From Planctomycetaceae bacterium (GTDB lineage Bacteria > Planctomycetota > Planctomycetia > Planctomycetales > Planctomycetaceae): a stretch of 34,252 bases of DNA. Below the pieces are notes generated by a model. The model was not told the origin of the DNA and searched no databases. It was given only the letters and a program-made list of their open reading frames with translations. This document shows, piece by piece, positions 17,204-26,427 of this stretch. Both the position numbers and the translations under genes were made by a program. The stretch is taken from the NCBI GenBank assembly GCA_023262145.1, contig JALRDR010000993.1:1-34252 (forward strand). The letters run 5' to 3'. Position 1 is the stretch's first letter. The number at the start of each line of letters is the position of its first letter.

Positions 17204-18169
17204 ATGCCCGCGACCGAACTCCGCGAGTTTGAGATCCTAGAGACGTTTCGTGAAGGCACGGAATGTACCAGGTCGCTCGCGCGGCATCCGGATTACACCA
17301 CTCCCGTTCAGCTCATCGTCTTTGCCGGCAAACTTTCCGCCAACCCGGATTTTCGCCGCGGTCTCAAGACAGATCGCTCGATGCTCGAAATGCTGCGGCA
17401 TCAGGGTCTGGTAAATCTGCTGGGAGTCTCGGAATCCGACGGCACACTGTTCTGCTGGACAGAAGCCTGTGACTTTCCCACGCTGGCTCAGCAGCTTGAA
17501 GATGGCACGCCGCGATCAACAGACGACATTATTGAGATTGGCTGGCAGATCTGCTCCGCTCTGCAACAGGCGCATAACCTCGGAATTGTGCATGAGTTCC
17601 TTGCCGCAGATTTGATTCAAATCTCTGATTCTCTGCGTGTCTGCCTCGCAGACCTGGGTATCGCGCGCTGGCTGCATCTGGCTGTCGCAGCCGAAGCTGA
17701 CCCTTCCGAAATTGAGCCGCATGCACCCGCCCTGATCACCGTTTCGGTACTGGCCTCTCGTGAATCGGTGGAAAAGGATCTCTGCGACCTCGCGCGGGTG
17801 CTGCAGTTGCTCCTCGATCAGAACGATGACCAACAGCCAGCAGCTGTTGCACTCAGATCGCTGCTGCAACGAATCCTTGATGCCGATCAGCCACAGATTC
17901 CTCTGACAGCGCGGGAATTCCAGGGACGACTCGGAGAACTCCTGCTGGGCACCGATCAGCAGGAGATTCCCATCGTGGATGAACGTAATTCTGTCGTCGG
18001 CAGTCGTCGCTCCATCGTGGTGGAACTGTTTGAAAGTGACCAGCAGCGGCGATCACAGGCCCGCCATGGTATTCCGGCAGAATCTGCTCCTCGCCTGCAT
18101 AATCTGCCGGTCCTCGCACTGGTCGCCCTCGCCGTCATCATCACCATCATTGCCGTTGCAGTCCTGTGA
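17204..18169 (+). CDS. Protein kinase-like fold protein, predicted pseudokinase, with C-terminal transmembrane helix
   Basis: 321 aa; IGWQICSALQQAHNLGIVHEFLAADLIQISDSLRVCLADLGIARWL aligns with the kinase HRDLKPxN...DFG region but lacks HRD and DFG; C-terminal LPVLALVALAVIITIIAVAVL. Confidence 0.72.
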   Translation: MPATELREFEILETFREGTECTRSLARHPDYTTPVQLIVFAGKLSANPDFRRGLKTDRSMLEMLRHQGLVNLLGVSESDGTLFCWTEACDFPTLAQQLEDGTPRSTDDIIEIGWQICSALQQAHNLGIVHEFLAADLIQISDSLRVCLADLGIARWLHLAVAAEADPSEIEPHAPALITVSVLASRESVEKDLCDLARVLQLLLDQNDDQQPAAVALRSLLQRILDADQPQIPLTAREFQGRLGELLLGTDQQEIPIVDERNSVVGSRRSIVVELFESDQQRRSQARHGIPAESAPRLHNLPVLALVALAVIITIIAVAVL

Positions 18170-18369
18170 ACGGCGGATCCGGCCGGTTCCCATTTCAGCT
18201 CTTTCGAAAAATCACCCCGGCGTCCTGACTTGAGTCAATTTCCAATTTTCTCAGCGAAAGCAGAATTCTAAGTTCAGAGCACATGACTCGCTTGTGCGTC
18301 AGCCGCATGGAAACGGCCACAGGCATCGCTCACCCTGGTACTCAATCCGTGTACTCGAGGAATGCTCTG

Positions 18370-19764
18370 ATGAGGACTCGTCTCAGAATCCTGATTCTGT
18401 TGCTCATGGCTCTCGTAGCCGCCCCGAACTCCGCCTTTGCCTGCGGGTTCTGTTCTCCCTTTCATTGGCTGTTCGGCTGTGGACTGCACCACGGCTATTA
18501 CCGTGGCGATGGTGGCTACAGTACCTGGCGAGTCATCGATGACTGGCTGGGGTACGGTTACATTCGTAACAACCAGGGTGTCTACGGTCACTATCCCGGC
18601 AACTGGTATCGCAACCTGCCACACCATCCGACGACAGGCCCCGGCGTGACCCCGGGCTGGATTCCACAGGCATCCGTCTATACTCCGTCCTGGAACCCGG
18701 CTCCGGCCTGGTCCGGCAATCCCCTCGGGTCTGGCTGGGGAATGGGCGGCTATGGCATGTATGGCGGCTATGGCATGTACGGGGGCTGGTCAGAATGCTC
18801 TGAATGCGATTCGTGTGGTTCCGATACGTTTTCCGCGCCAATGGAATCCTCCAGTGATTGCAGCTGCTCAGGCGGCTCGTCCGAGTTTCTGCCGCCCGCC
18901 GCCCCCCCCACTGACACCACAATGTTCTATCAGCAGCAGGCACAGCTGCCGCAGCTGATGAGCGGAGGATTCGCGTTGCCCGGCATGACCCCGCCGGCCG
19001 GGCCATGGCAGCCTGTCGGTCCCGGCATGACCCCGCAAGCCGGGCCATGGCAGCCCGTCGGTTTCGGCATGACCCCGCAGGCCGGGCCATGGCAGCTCGT
19101 CGGTTCCGGCATGACCCCGCAAGCCGGGCCATGGCAGCCCGTCGGTTCCGGCTGGCAACCGCAGACTGCGTGGCAGCCAATGCCTCAGCAGCCATGGACG
19201 ACGCAGCCAGCTTTGCCTCCGCAGCAGTCCGTCGCCTGGAATCCTCGCACTCCGTGGAATCCAGGAGCAGCAAACGCTGCACAGATGCAGAATCAGATGT
19301 CAATGAACTCAGATTTGCTGTCCGTTTCCAGCGGAGGCCCCGCCGCTCCGGTTCATGGCGCCGCGTCCGGCCTCATGCATTCACCTCACCTTGTCCCTGG
19401 CCTGGGCAACGGATTTCCGTCGCAGCAGCCACAACTGGCCGTTCAGCAGCCCGCTCAGAACCCATGGTCGCCGCGTACAGCATGGTCACCGGATCCGCGC
19501 ATGGCAGCCTACCGTCCAGCTCTGCCACAGCAACAGATGCTGGCTGCAATTCCGGTCGCCAACCAGGGCTGGAATACCGCCTTTCGACCGGCGGCTCCTG
19601 TGACCGCATGGGGGCAGCCCATGCCCACTGCTCCGACGCCACCCGGATACGCAGCTCCAGCTCCACAGCCTGCCTCACAGTGGGCTCAGGGAAATGTACC
19701 GGCTCGCACAATCTCTGCGACAAGATCGGCAATGCTGATCCGCTACCCGGGCGCTCTGCAATGA
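18370..19764 (+). CDS. Secreted Pro/Gln/Gly-rich repeat protein of unknown function
   Basis: ORF opens at 18283; ATG at 18370 starts a clear signal peptide MRTRLRILILLLMALVAAPNSAFA. Contains GMTPQAGPWQPVG repeats, GYGMYG repeats and a Cys cluster SECSECDSCGS...CSCSGG. Confidence 0.8.
   Translation: MRTRLRILILLLMALVAAPNSAFACGFCSPFHWLFGCGLHHGYYRGDGGYSTWRVIDDWLGYGYIRNNQGVYGHYPGNWYRNLPHHPTTGPGVTPGWIPQASVYTPSWNPAPAWSGNPLGSGWGMGGYGMYGGYGMYGGWSECSECDSCGSDTFSAPMESSSDCSCSGGSSEFLPPAAPPTDTTMFYQQQAQLPQLMSGGFALPGMTPPAGPWQPVGPGMTPQAGPWQPVGFGMTPQAGPWQLVGSGMTPQAGPWQPVGSGWQPQTAWQPMPQQPWTTQPALPPQQSVAWNPRTPWNPGAANAAQMQNQMSMNSDLLSVSSGGPAAPVHGAASGLMHSPHLVPGLGNGFPSQQPQLAVQQPAQNPWSPRTAWSPDPRMAAYRPALPQQQMLAAIPVANQGWNTAFRPAAPVTAWGQPMPTAPTPPGYAAPAPQPASQWAQGNVPARTISATRSAMLIRYPGALQ
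18748..18783 (+). repeat. Two tandem 18-bp units encoding GYGMYG
   Basis: ggctatggcatgtatggc / ggctatggcatgtacggg. Confidence 0.85.
18982..19149 (+). repeat. Four in-frame tandem 42-bp repeats encoding GMTPxAGPWQxVGx (14 aa)
   Basis: Units at 18982-19023, 19024-19065, 19066-19107 and 19108-19149 with strong nucleotide identity. Confidence 0.95.
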
Positions 19765-19803
19765 ACCTCTCCTTCAGGGACTGCGGTCCTCCTGTCTGAA
19801 CAG

Positions 19804-19840
19804 CACACCCGGTCACCCCCCTGGCCGGGTGTGTTTCTTT
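19804..19840 (+). terminator. Rho-independent terminator
   Basis: Perfect 9-bp stem cacacccgg (19804-19812) / ccgggtgtg (19825-19833), 12-nt loop, followed by tttcttt; 40 nt downstream of the secreted repeat protein stop. Confidence 0.85.
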
Positions 19841-19907
19841 GTCCGGACCGCCTGTTATTCTGAGCCGCTCAGGAACCAGCAGTCGGCTCTTTCAGGAATC
19901 CACCTCT

Positions 19908-20279
19908 ATGGCACGCTGCGAACAGGGATATCTCTGCGACGTCTGCGGAGATGAAGTTGAGAATATCAGTGACAGTGATCTGTACCTGCGATTTGTAACC
20001 GGGCAGATCGCTTCCGGTGATCTGCTCGCTGCTCCCGAACGCCATCTGCTCTGTAATCCCTTCAATGCTCAGTTCATCGATACGGACGCTGTCCCGCGAG
20101 TGTACGCCAGCGGAGACTTCGATCGTCGACAACTGGATGATGAATACGTGCAGCAGCAGTCGCAGCTGCTTACTCGCGGCTGGCAGCGATTGCAGGAACT
20201 GGCCGCTCTGGAACAACCGATCCCGCTGGCAGATTATCCACTGCCGGAATTTCGCAGTCATGGTCGCAGCTCAGACTGA
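19908..20279 (+). CDS. Small conserved-looking hypothetical protein with N-terminal CxxC motif
   Basis: ATG at 19908: MARCEQGYLCDVCGDEVENISDSDLYLRFVTGQIASGDLLAAPERHLLCNP...; 123 aa, compositionally normal. Confidence 0.7.
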   Translation: MARCEQGYLCDVCGDEVENISDSDLYLRFVTGQIASGDLLAAPERHLLCNPFNAQFIDTDAVPRVYASGDFDRRQLDDEYVQQQSQLLTRGWQRLQELAALEQPIPLADYPLPEFRSHGRSSD

Positions 20280-20903
20280 CGGTTCATCCGGAAGCTCCAG
20301 CGATCGCCACAGGTACCACGACGCCAGACTTCGTGCCGGTTTCCAGATCTCCGCCTGACTCTCGTAAACGGGTGGTTTTGCATCAGCCGCGATGCCGTAC
20401 AGCTTCTGCATGGCGTTCCGCAGCCCGAGGTCGTCGACAGCAAACACATCCGGACGTCCCAGTGAAAAGATCAGGTACATCTGAGCAGTCCAGCGGCCAA
20501 TTCCCCGCACCTGTATCAGTTCGGCAACGGCCGTCTCGTCATCACTCGCCGCAATACGACGAAAATCAATAACCCGCTCCAGAGTACAACGCGTCAGATC
20601 CCGCACATAGGACAGCTTCTGCGGGGATACACCAACCTCACGCAGCTGCTCATCCGATAATGCTGCCAGTGCTGCGGGAGTAATTCGCCGGCCCGGTACA
20701 AGCTCCCGTAGTCGACGATGAATCGTCTCTGCCGCCGATGTCGAAATCTGCTGCGAAATAATGGCCTGCACCAGCACCTGAAATCCACGCCCTCTGGGTT
20801 TGAGCCCAAATGCTCCGACACGACGGATGACCTCACCCAGAATTCGATCCCGGCGTCTGAGCGTTCTCAGGAGCCGATCCATCTGTTCTGCATCTGCAGC
20901 CAT
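20271..20903 (-). CDS. DNA-3-methyladenine glycosylase II (AlkA-like, HhH-GPD superfamily)
   Basis: FQVLVQAIISQQISTSAAETIHRRL, LIQVRGIGRWTAQMYLIFSLGRPDVFAVDDLGLRNAMQKLYG with HhH and catalytic Asp. ATG at 20903 (a GTG sits one codon upstream). Confidence 0.9.
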   Translation of the reverse strand: MAADAEQMDRLLRTLRRRDRILGEVIRRVGAFGLKPRGRGFQVLVQAIISQQISTSAAETIHRRLRELVPGRRITPAALAALSDEQLREVGVSPQKLSYVRDLTRCTLERVIDFRRIAASDDETAVAELIQVRGIGRWTAQMYLIFSLGRPDVFAVDDLGLRNAMQKLYGIAADAKPPVYESQAEIWKPARSLASWYLWRSLELPDEPSV

Positions 20904-21625
20904 CACTTGTTTCTCCTGCTGTCCCGATTCTCATCAGACCTTTCGCTGCAGGCATATTCCTGCAGCAATACCGTGAGCCGCTCGTCCTGCAGACTGTTCA
21001 CGCGCAGCTGAGCCCGTGAAAAGTCTCCGTAATCCGTATGCCGATTGGGAACTGCCACCACCTGCGCTCCTGCAGCAGCAGCAGCAGCGACCCCCGTCTC
21101 GCTGTCTTCCAGCACAAGCATCTCCTGCGGATCCACCCGCAGCCGTGCTGCCGCTTTCAGATAAATCTCCGGATGCGGTTTTCCCTGCACCACATCTTCA
21201 GCCGTCAGTACAAACGCAAAGCGGGAATACAGCCCCACCAGGTCCAGCAGCCAGCGCATGTATTTTTGCGGGGAAGATGTAGCGACAGCTCGAGGTAAAT
21301 GCAGGTCTTCCGTCAACTGCAGCAACCACTCCACTCCCGGCATGAGCTGTACGCGATCCGCAGCCAGTTCCTGAAAGATCTGCTTCGTCTCCTGCAGCAG
21401 TGATTCGATGTCGTCAGCAATCCCGGTTGCCTGCTTCAGCGCAGTAAATGCTTCCAGTGGTCGACGCCCGAGCATTGAGCGACGAATTTCGCGAGTCATT
21501 GTCAGGCCACGACGCTGCATCAACTGCTGGCCGGCATCCTCAAAAATGTCCTCGGTGTTCAGCATGGTCCCGTCGAGGTCAAAGACCACCGCCCGAATTC
21601 GCTCAAGTCTGCTCATGAATTCCAC
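20903..21625 (-). CDS. HAD-superfamily hydrolase (beta-phosphoglucomutase/phosphatase-like)
   Basis: VVFDLDGTMLNTEDIF, AVATSSPQKYM, GKPHPEIYLKAAARL and LVLEDSETGVAAAAAAG. Stop overlaps the downstream alkA-like ATG (TGATG). Confidence 0.92.
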   Translation of the reverse strand: MEFMSRLERIRAVVFDLDGTMLNTEDIFEDAGQQLMQRRGLTMTREIRRSMLGRRPLEAFTALKQATGIADDIESLLQETKQIFQELAADRVQLMPGVEWLLQLTEDLHLPRAVATSSPQKYMRWLLDLVGLYSRFAFVLTAEDVVQGKPHPEIYLKAAARLRVDPQEMLVLEDSETGVAAAAAAGAQVVAVPNRHTDYGDFSRAQLRVNSLQDERLTVLLQEYACSERSDENRDSRRNK

Positions 21626-21805
21626 TCAGTTTCTTTCGCCGCGCCCCACCCGTTACCAGACCCTTCGATCACCCGCGGCATTCACGCTCTCCTTCTGGAC
21701 ACGGTCCGCCATTCCTGCAGAATACTCCTGCCGAATGACGATCGGAAGTCGGACCGGTTCCCGCTTCTCAACCTCCTGTATTTCCTTCTGCGGAAGTCCT
21801 CTGCA

Positions 21806-23035
21806 ATGCTCAGTATCCAGGCAGCACTCGACGCTCTGCCCCGCACTCCTCAACTTCTTCCCGCTGAAGTCTGCAGTCTGGATGTCAGCCATGATCGAAT
21901 TCTTGCCGAACCCATCATCGCCCCGGAGAATTCTCCGCCCTTCCCCAAATCGCTCATGGACGGATTTGCCGTATCCGCTGACACCCTGCTGGCAGCACCT
22001 GCGGCCGACGGCTTCGTGACGCTGGACGTTGTGGCAACCCTGCTGGCAGGTCAGATTCCTGAAATCACTCTGCAGGCAGGACAGGCAGTTCGCATCATGA
22101 CCGGCGCGGTGGTCCCCGCAGGTGCCTTCGCTGTCATCCCCATCGAACAGACACGCTTTGACGAAGCTCAGCCGGCAGAAGTCGGCCTGCAGCTGCAGCA
22201 ACTGCAGCAGGGAATGAACGTGCTCGCAGAAGGTGCCAATCTTACTGCCGGAGCCGTATTACTGGATCAGGGCGTCGCATTGCACCCCGGACGCATCGCC
22301 GCACTCGCCGAATTCGGGATTTCCGAAGTACCTCTGTACCGCCGACCACAGGTTGCCATCCTGCCGACCGGAGATGAAGTTGTCCCTTACACTCAACAAC
22401 CGCCACCCGGTCATATTCGTAACTCCAGCCAGCCCATGCTGGCTGCTCAGGCAATCGCCGCAGGTGCGGCCCCACGACTGCTTTCCCCGGTCCAGGATCA
22501 GCCACAGCAGCTGGCTGAATCCATCCGCACCGGACTGAAGTCCGATGTGCTGCTGTTGACCGGTGGCGTCTCCATGGGAACTCATGACTTCGTGCCGCAG
22601 GAACTTGAACGCGCCGGCGTGACGAAGGTGTTCCATGGCGTGCACATGAAACCGGGAAAGCCGCTCTGGTTTGGTCAGTGGGCCGATCAGAACCATACCT
22701 GCTATGTGTTCGGACTTCCGGGGAATCCTGTGAGCAGTCTGGTGTGCTTCGAACTGTTTGTGCGGCCACTGCTCTGCCGTATGCACGGGCTTCCCGACCC
22801 GCCACGTCATGCCGCACGGCTGACGGAACCGTTCATCGTCCGCGGGAATCGCCCTGTCTGTCAGCCGGCACACCTGTTCCTGCAGGATGGCGTACTGCAC
22901 GCCACTCCACTGCGCTGGACCATCTCCGCTGATCTCCATGCAATTACGTCGGCAAATGGTATGGTACTGCTGGATCCGCAACGATCAGTGCAGGATGACA
23001 CACTGATCGTGGACGCGTGGTACTGGTACCGCTGA
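21806..23035 (+). CDS. moeA: Molybdopterin molybdenumtransferase MoeA
   Basis: PPFPKSLMDGFAVSADT, QAVRIMTGAVVPAGAFAVIPIEQT, ILPTGDEVV, GHIRNSSQPML, LTGGVSMGTHDFV, KPGKPLWFG, FGLPGNPVSSLVCFELFVRPLL. Confidence 0.95.
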   Translation: MLSIQAALDALPRTPQLLPAEVCSLDVSHDRILAEPIIAPENSPPFPKSLMDGFAVSADTLLAAPAADGFVTLDVVATLLAGQIPEITLQAGQAVRIMTGAVVPAGAFAVIPIEQTRFDEAQPAEVGLQLQQLQQGMNVLAEGANLTAGAVLLDQGVALHPGRIAALAEFGISEVPLYRRPQVAILPTGDEVVPYTQQPPPGHIRNSSQPMLAAQAIAAGAAPRLLSPVQDQPQQLAESIRTGLKSDVLLLTGGVSMGTHDFVPQELERAGVTKVFHGVHMKPGKPLWFGQWADQNHTCYVFGLPGNPVSSLVCFELFVRPLLCRMHGLPDPPRHAARLTEPFIVRGNRPVCQPAHLFLQDGVLHATPLRWTISADLHAITSANGMVLLDPQRSVQDDTLIVDAWYWYR

Positions 23036-23093
23036 GCTGCCTGGAAAGCACATGCACCGTGCTCTGCTGCACCGTGCACCGCTGCAGTATCAG

Positions 23094-23846
23094 CTACCAC
23101 GCCAGCCCGGCGCCAAAGGTACCACCGAAGCCGTCTCCCCGCAGATCACCCAGCACACCACCACGCAGAAAAAGATGCTCACCCAGCCACGCCACAATCT
23201 CTGTACGCCAGATCGAATCACGAAACTGATCCTTGGTTTCGATATTCAGCTGACTGCGCCAGAAGATATCCTCATGCACCACCACTTCGACACCCGGATT
23301 CGCAACCAGACGATTGTCGAGTGAACCCAGGGTAATCCCCGGAATCTGCAGTCCGGTGTAACTGACACCCAGTGCACCGAAACTGGTCCCCAGCCCCAAC
23401 TGCAGAAATGGACGCACATCCTCATTCAGATACACCCAGGTATTCAACCCGGTGCTGAAGGATCGTGCCTCATAATCGATATTGAAGCCCACAGGTGGTC
23501 CGATGGACGGGTCCGGGGCCATCTGACCGCCAGGAATACTGTAGCCCCCGTTCAACCATGACGTGTTAATAAACACATCCTGCCCGATGTACTCCGGCAG
23601 GTGTCGGTTCCATCGCGCCGGTACGTTGAAGCTGGTCAATGCACCATCGATATCTCCGGTCAGATCACCGTTGCGACCACCACTGAACCAGACATACTGA
23701 ATGTCACTATAGTGACTGCCAAGCAGGGATGCCGGATGAGTTTCATCGTCTGCATACTGGGTCCAGTCATTGTGTGTCTGAGCTGAGACAATTGCCGGAA
23801 ACAGACACAGCAGCAGGGCGATCAGGCAGCAACTCAGATTACGCAT
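23094..23846 (-). CDS. Exported protein, possible outer-membrane beta-barrel
   Basis: ATG at 23846 begins a signal peptide MRNLSCCLIALLLCLFPAIVSAQ; alternating aromatic/glycine pattern and a C-terminal aromatic (GFGGTFGAGLAW). Confidence 0.65.
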   Translation of the reverse strand: MRNLSCCLIALLLCLFPAIVSAQTHNDWTQYADDETHPASLLGSHYSDIQYVWFSGGRNGDLTGDIDGALTSFNVPARWNRHLPEYIGQDVFINTSWLNGGYSIPGGQMAPDPSIGPPVGFNIDYEARSFSTGLNTWVYLNEDVRPFLQLGLGTSFGALGVSYTGLQIPGITLGSLDNRLVANPGVEVVVHEDIFWRSQLNIETKDQFRDSIWRTEIVAWLGEHLFLRGGVLGDLRGDGFGGTFGAGLAW

Positions 23847-24323
23847 CGGCAGGATATCCGCAGAAGATCTTCGCTTCGGGAGGTACGCCGTACACTCCAG
23901 AACCACAACAACCGCCGTCGGCACCGTCGGAAACTCTCCGACAAACGCAGCGGCAGACCCCACCTTAGTTCTGATTCAGCCCTCACGTGAAGGTCACTGC
24001 CGGAGAATTGACCGCGCTGCCGCTGCAAACACCTCGTTGAAACGGCATGATCTGCCGGAGCCATCGAAATGCGGCGGTTTTCGAGCAGTTCTGGCCGAAA
24101 TAACACACTCCACAAGCCGGCCACCGGGCAGCCACAAGACTCGTCTGACAGGAATCGAACTCACCTGACTCTTTGTGAAATGAGATCCTCAGCGCTTTCC
24201 CCAGGGTCTCGCTGGTGAATGCTTCTGACTCAGCACACTTGTCCCCGACATCGCCAGCTGTGAATACGGCAGGCTGCACTTCAGCCCGGATTAGCCTGCC
24301 AGAACAGCGCCACGTCTGCTCCA

Positions 24324-24377
24324 GACTGCCGCCCCCTCCAAGACTGCCGCCCGCTCCAAGACTGCCGCCCGCGGCCA
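24324..24377. repeat. Three tandem 18-bp units gactgccgcccgctccaa
   Basis: 24324-24341, 24342-24359, 24360-24377; the third unit is diverged at its end. Confidence 0.85.
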
Positions 24378-24790
24378 ATTTTTCAGGATCGCTCTGAAAT
24401 TACGCCCTGCGCATCGATTGCATGACTGCAGACACCGGCATCCACCCGGACTGGCTGCGGAGATTCTTCAGCTTCATGGTTTTTTCATCCAGGCACCGCA
24501 ACGCGGACGCAGCTCGTGGCAACACCACGATGATGAATCACGTTCACGCATCGAGCCAGGGGAACTGATCGCAGCCACAGAATCACCGCACCTGCACCCT
24601 GCCCTGCCACAGGAGATCTCTCGCACAAATCTGCTCGCACGAAAACGCCTGTCAGAATGCACAGCAGAATCCGGGCAAAACTGGCAGCCTCAGCTGATTC
24701 GCAGTCTCACTGACGGAATGTACGCCTCTGCTGGTGCCAGCAGACAGACTCGCTCTCAGAGATCCCGTGCGTCAGGAGCAATCTCCGGAC

Positions 24791-25750
24791 TCAGGCCTTG
24801 CGGCAGACAACGGTCTGCATCGCCAGATTGAGTGATCGCTCAAACAGCATGATCGGACTCAGCAATAATTGACCGAGCGCATACGGGTAGATCGCTCGGC
24901 GGAGATTAAGTCCTTTGCCACCCTTGAGCAGAAAGGCTGTTCCTGCAAACAGGTAGAAATAAGCGGGAAAAGCTCCCCATGGCAGATGCTCCACAAGCTC
25001 CAGGTCCGTTCTTTCCATCAGCTGGAGCAGATGTCTGCGGGAATACATGACAGTGTGCTGCGGTGCCTGCACCCCCGGCCATCTTTTGCCGAACAACCGA
25101 TAGGAAACACAGTCCAGACGCGGTACTTCAATCACCAGGTGACCGCCCGGTTTCAGCAGTCGCTCAGCGGTCTGAATACTCCGGACAGGATCATAATCGT
25201 GCTCAAGAAAATGCCACATCGTGATCAGATCAAAGCCGCCCTCCGGAAGATTCTGCTCATAGAACAAGCCGTTATGCAGCGTGACACCTTCGTAGAACGG
25301 CAGATGCGACAGATCCTTGAAGTCAACGCCTGCTGCCTGGACTCCGTACTTCTTCCGCAGATGCTGCAGGAACGAACCTGATCCGCTGCCGACGTCCAGT
25401 ACTGAGCACTGCTGATCCAGCTGCAGATAACGGGAAACGAGCGCGTCCTTCTGACGGTCATGCTTCTGCATTCCACTTTCATAAAACCTCGTCAGCAGGC
25501 CCCAGTTGTTCTCCTTTCGATGCGCGATGTACTCATCGTCGTACCATGCCCCGATGTGTTCGATCTTCAGTCGTGGATTCTGATATGCCAGCCCGCAACG
25601 ATTACAGGTGACGAACCGGAAATCACCAGGCTTCCCGGTGAGATCATCCTGTCCGAAGAGCAGTTCTGCGGAATCATCTGCTCCACAGTTGTAGCAGTTC
25701 ACCGACTCAAACTGGTCCACTGATGGTGCTGCCTGCATCTGTTTACCCAT
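24791..25750 (-). CDS. Class I SAM-dependent methyltransferase with N-terminal zinc-ribbon-like CxxC pair
   Basis: ATG at 25750 (MGKQMQAAPSVDQFESVNCYNCG...CNRCGLAYQNPR); SVLDVGSGSGSFLQHLRKKYGVQAAGVDF; FDLITMWHFLEHDYDPVRSIQTAERLLKPGGHLVIEVP. The ORF extends to 25810. Confidence 0.9.
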   Translation of the reverse strand: MGKQMQAAPSVDQFESVNCYNCGADDSAELLFGQDDLTGKPGDFRFVTCNRCGLAYQNPRLKIEHIGAWYDDEYIAHRKENNWGLLTRFYESGMQKHDRQKDALVSRYLQLDQQCSVLDVGSGSGSFLQHLRKKYGVQAAGVDFKDLSHLPFYEGVTLHNGLFYEQNLPEGGFDLITMWHFLEHDYDPVRSIQTAERLLKPGGHLVIEVPRLDCVSYRLFGKRWPGVQAPQHTVMYSRRHLLQLMERTDLELVEHLPWGAFPAYFYLFAGTAFLLKGGKGLNLRRAIYPYALGQLLLSPIMLFERSLNLAMQTVVCRKA

Positions 25751-25794
25751 CGTTAAACCGCAAAAAAATGACACCCGGATGCCCGGGGACATGC

Positions 25795-26427
25795 TTATTC
25801 CATGATCCACATGAACAGAATGCTGCCTCCCAGCAGCACGCCCTCTGCCACGGCGATCTTCCGTCCGGTCGACTGCGATCGCAACTGAGACTCACTTCCC
25901 AGTTCCCAGAGACACACCATCAGGTAAACGCACAGTGCAGCTGCAGTCATTTGCAGTCCTGTCAAACCGCGACCAAGCGCAACCGTGAGCAGAATAAACG
26001 GATACTTCAGCAGCAGCAGATGATACGACACGAACGGATTCGAGCATCGTTTTCGAATCCGATACCACAGTGCCAGTAATCCACAGAGCCCACTGAGCAG
26101 TATCCCGGACGTCCAGCCGAAAGACAATCCGGCACCCGCCACGATCACTATCAGGCCTGATGCCAGAACCACGGTCAGGGCTCGATGGTATTTCGTGTCG
26201 GAAAGTCCGTGTCCAGGCCTGTGAAGGCGATCAAGTTCCGCATCCTGCAGGTCATCCCAGAGTCTGAACAGGGCGACAAAACCAGACAGGAAGAACCAGT
26301 CCTCCGCTGCATTCCATGGAGAATCGTCTGTTGCCCACAGCCGGATGGATCCCCACAGAAGCAGCACCAGAAGCATGATCCGCGGCACCAGAATTCGTGT
26401 CTCCAGCCAGCGGCAGAAATCAATCAT
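25795..26427 (-). CDS. UbiA-like prenyltransferase family integral membrane protein
   Basis: ATG at 26427 (MIDFCRWLETRILVPRIM...), several TM segments, FRLWDDLQDAELDRLHRPGH resembles the UbiA Asp-rich motif. ORF extends to 26505. Confidence 0.7.
   Translation of the reverse strand: MIDFCRWLETRILVPRIMLLVLLLWGSIRLWATDDSPWNAAEDWFFLSGFVALFRLWDDLQDAELDRLHRPGHGLSDTKYHRALTVVLASGLIVIVAGAGLSFGWTSGILLSGLCGLLALWYRIRKRCSNPFVSYHLLLLKYPFILLTVALGRGLTGLQMTAAALCVYLMVCLWELGSESQLRSQSTGRKIAVAEGVLLGGSILFMWIME

Noticed and set aside
18533-19303. 256-aa minus-strand ORF with RNRRAAMARPAGSC repeats
   Set aside because: Repeats are the reverse translation of the plus-strand 42-bp array; the plus frame has the signal peptide and terminator.
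23040-23093. Repeated gcaccgtgc motifs between moeA and the barrel-like gene
   Set aside because: Short, irregular, no stable terminator-like structure with a T-run.
24418-24831. 137-aa plus-strand ORF in the gene-poor block
   Set aside because: No motif, Arg/Ser/Gln-rich composition, overlaps the methyltransferase 3' end; not enough support for a CDS.
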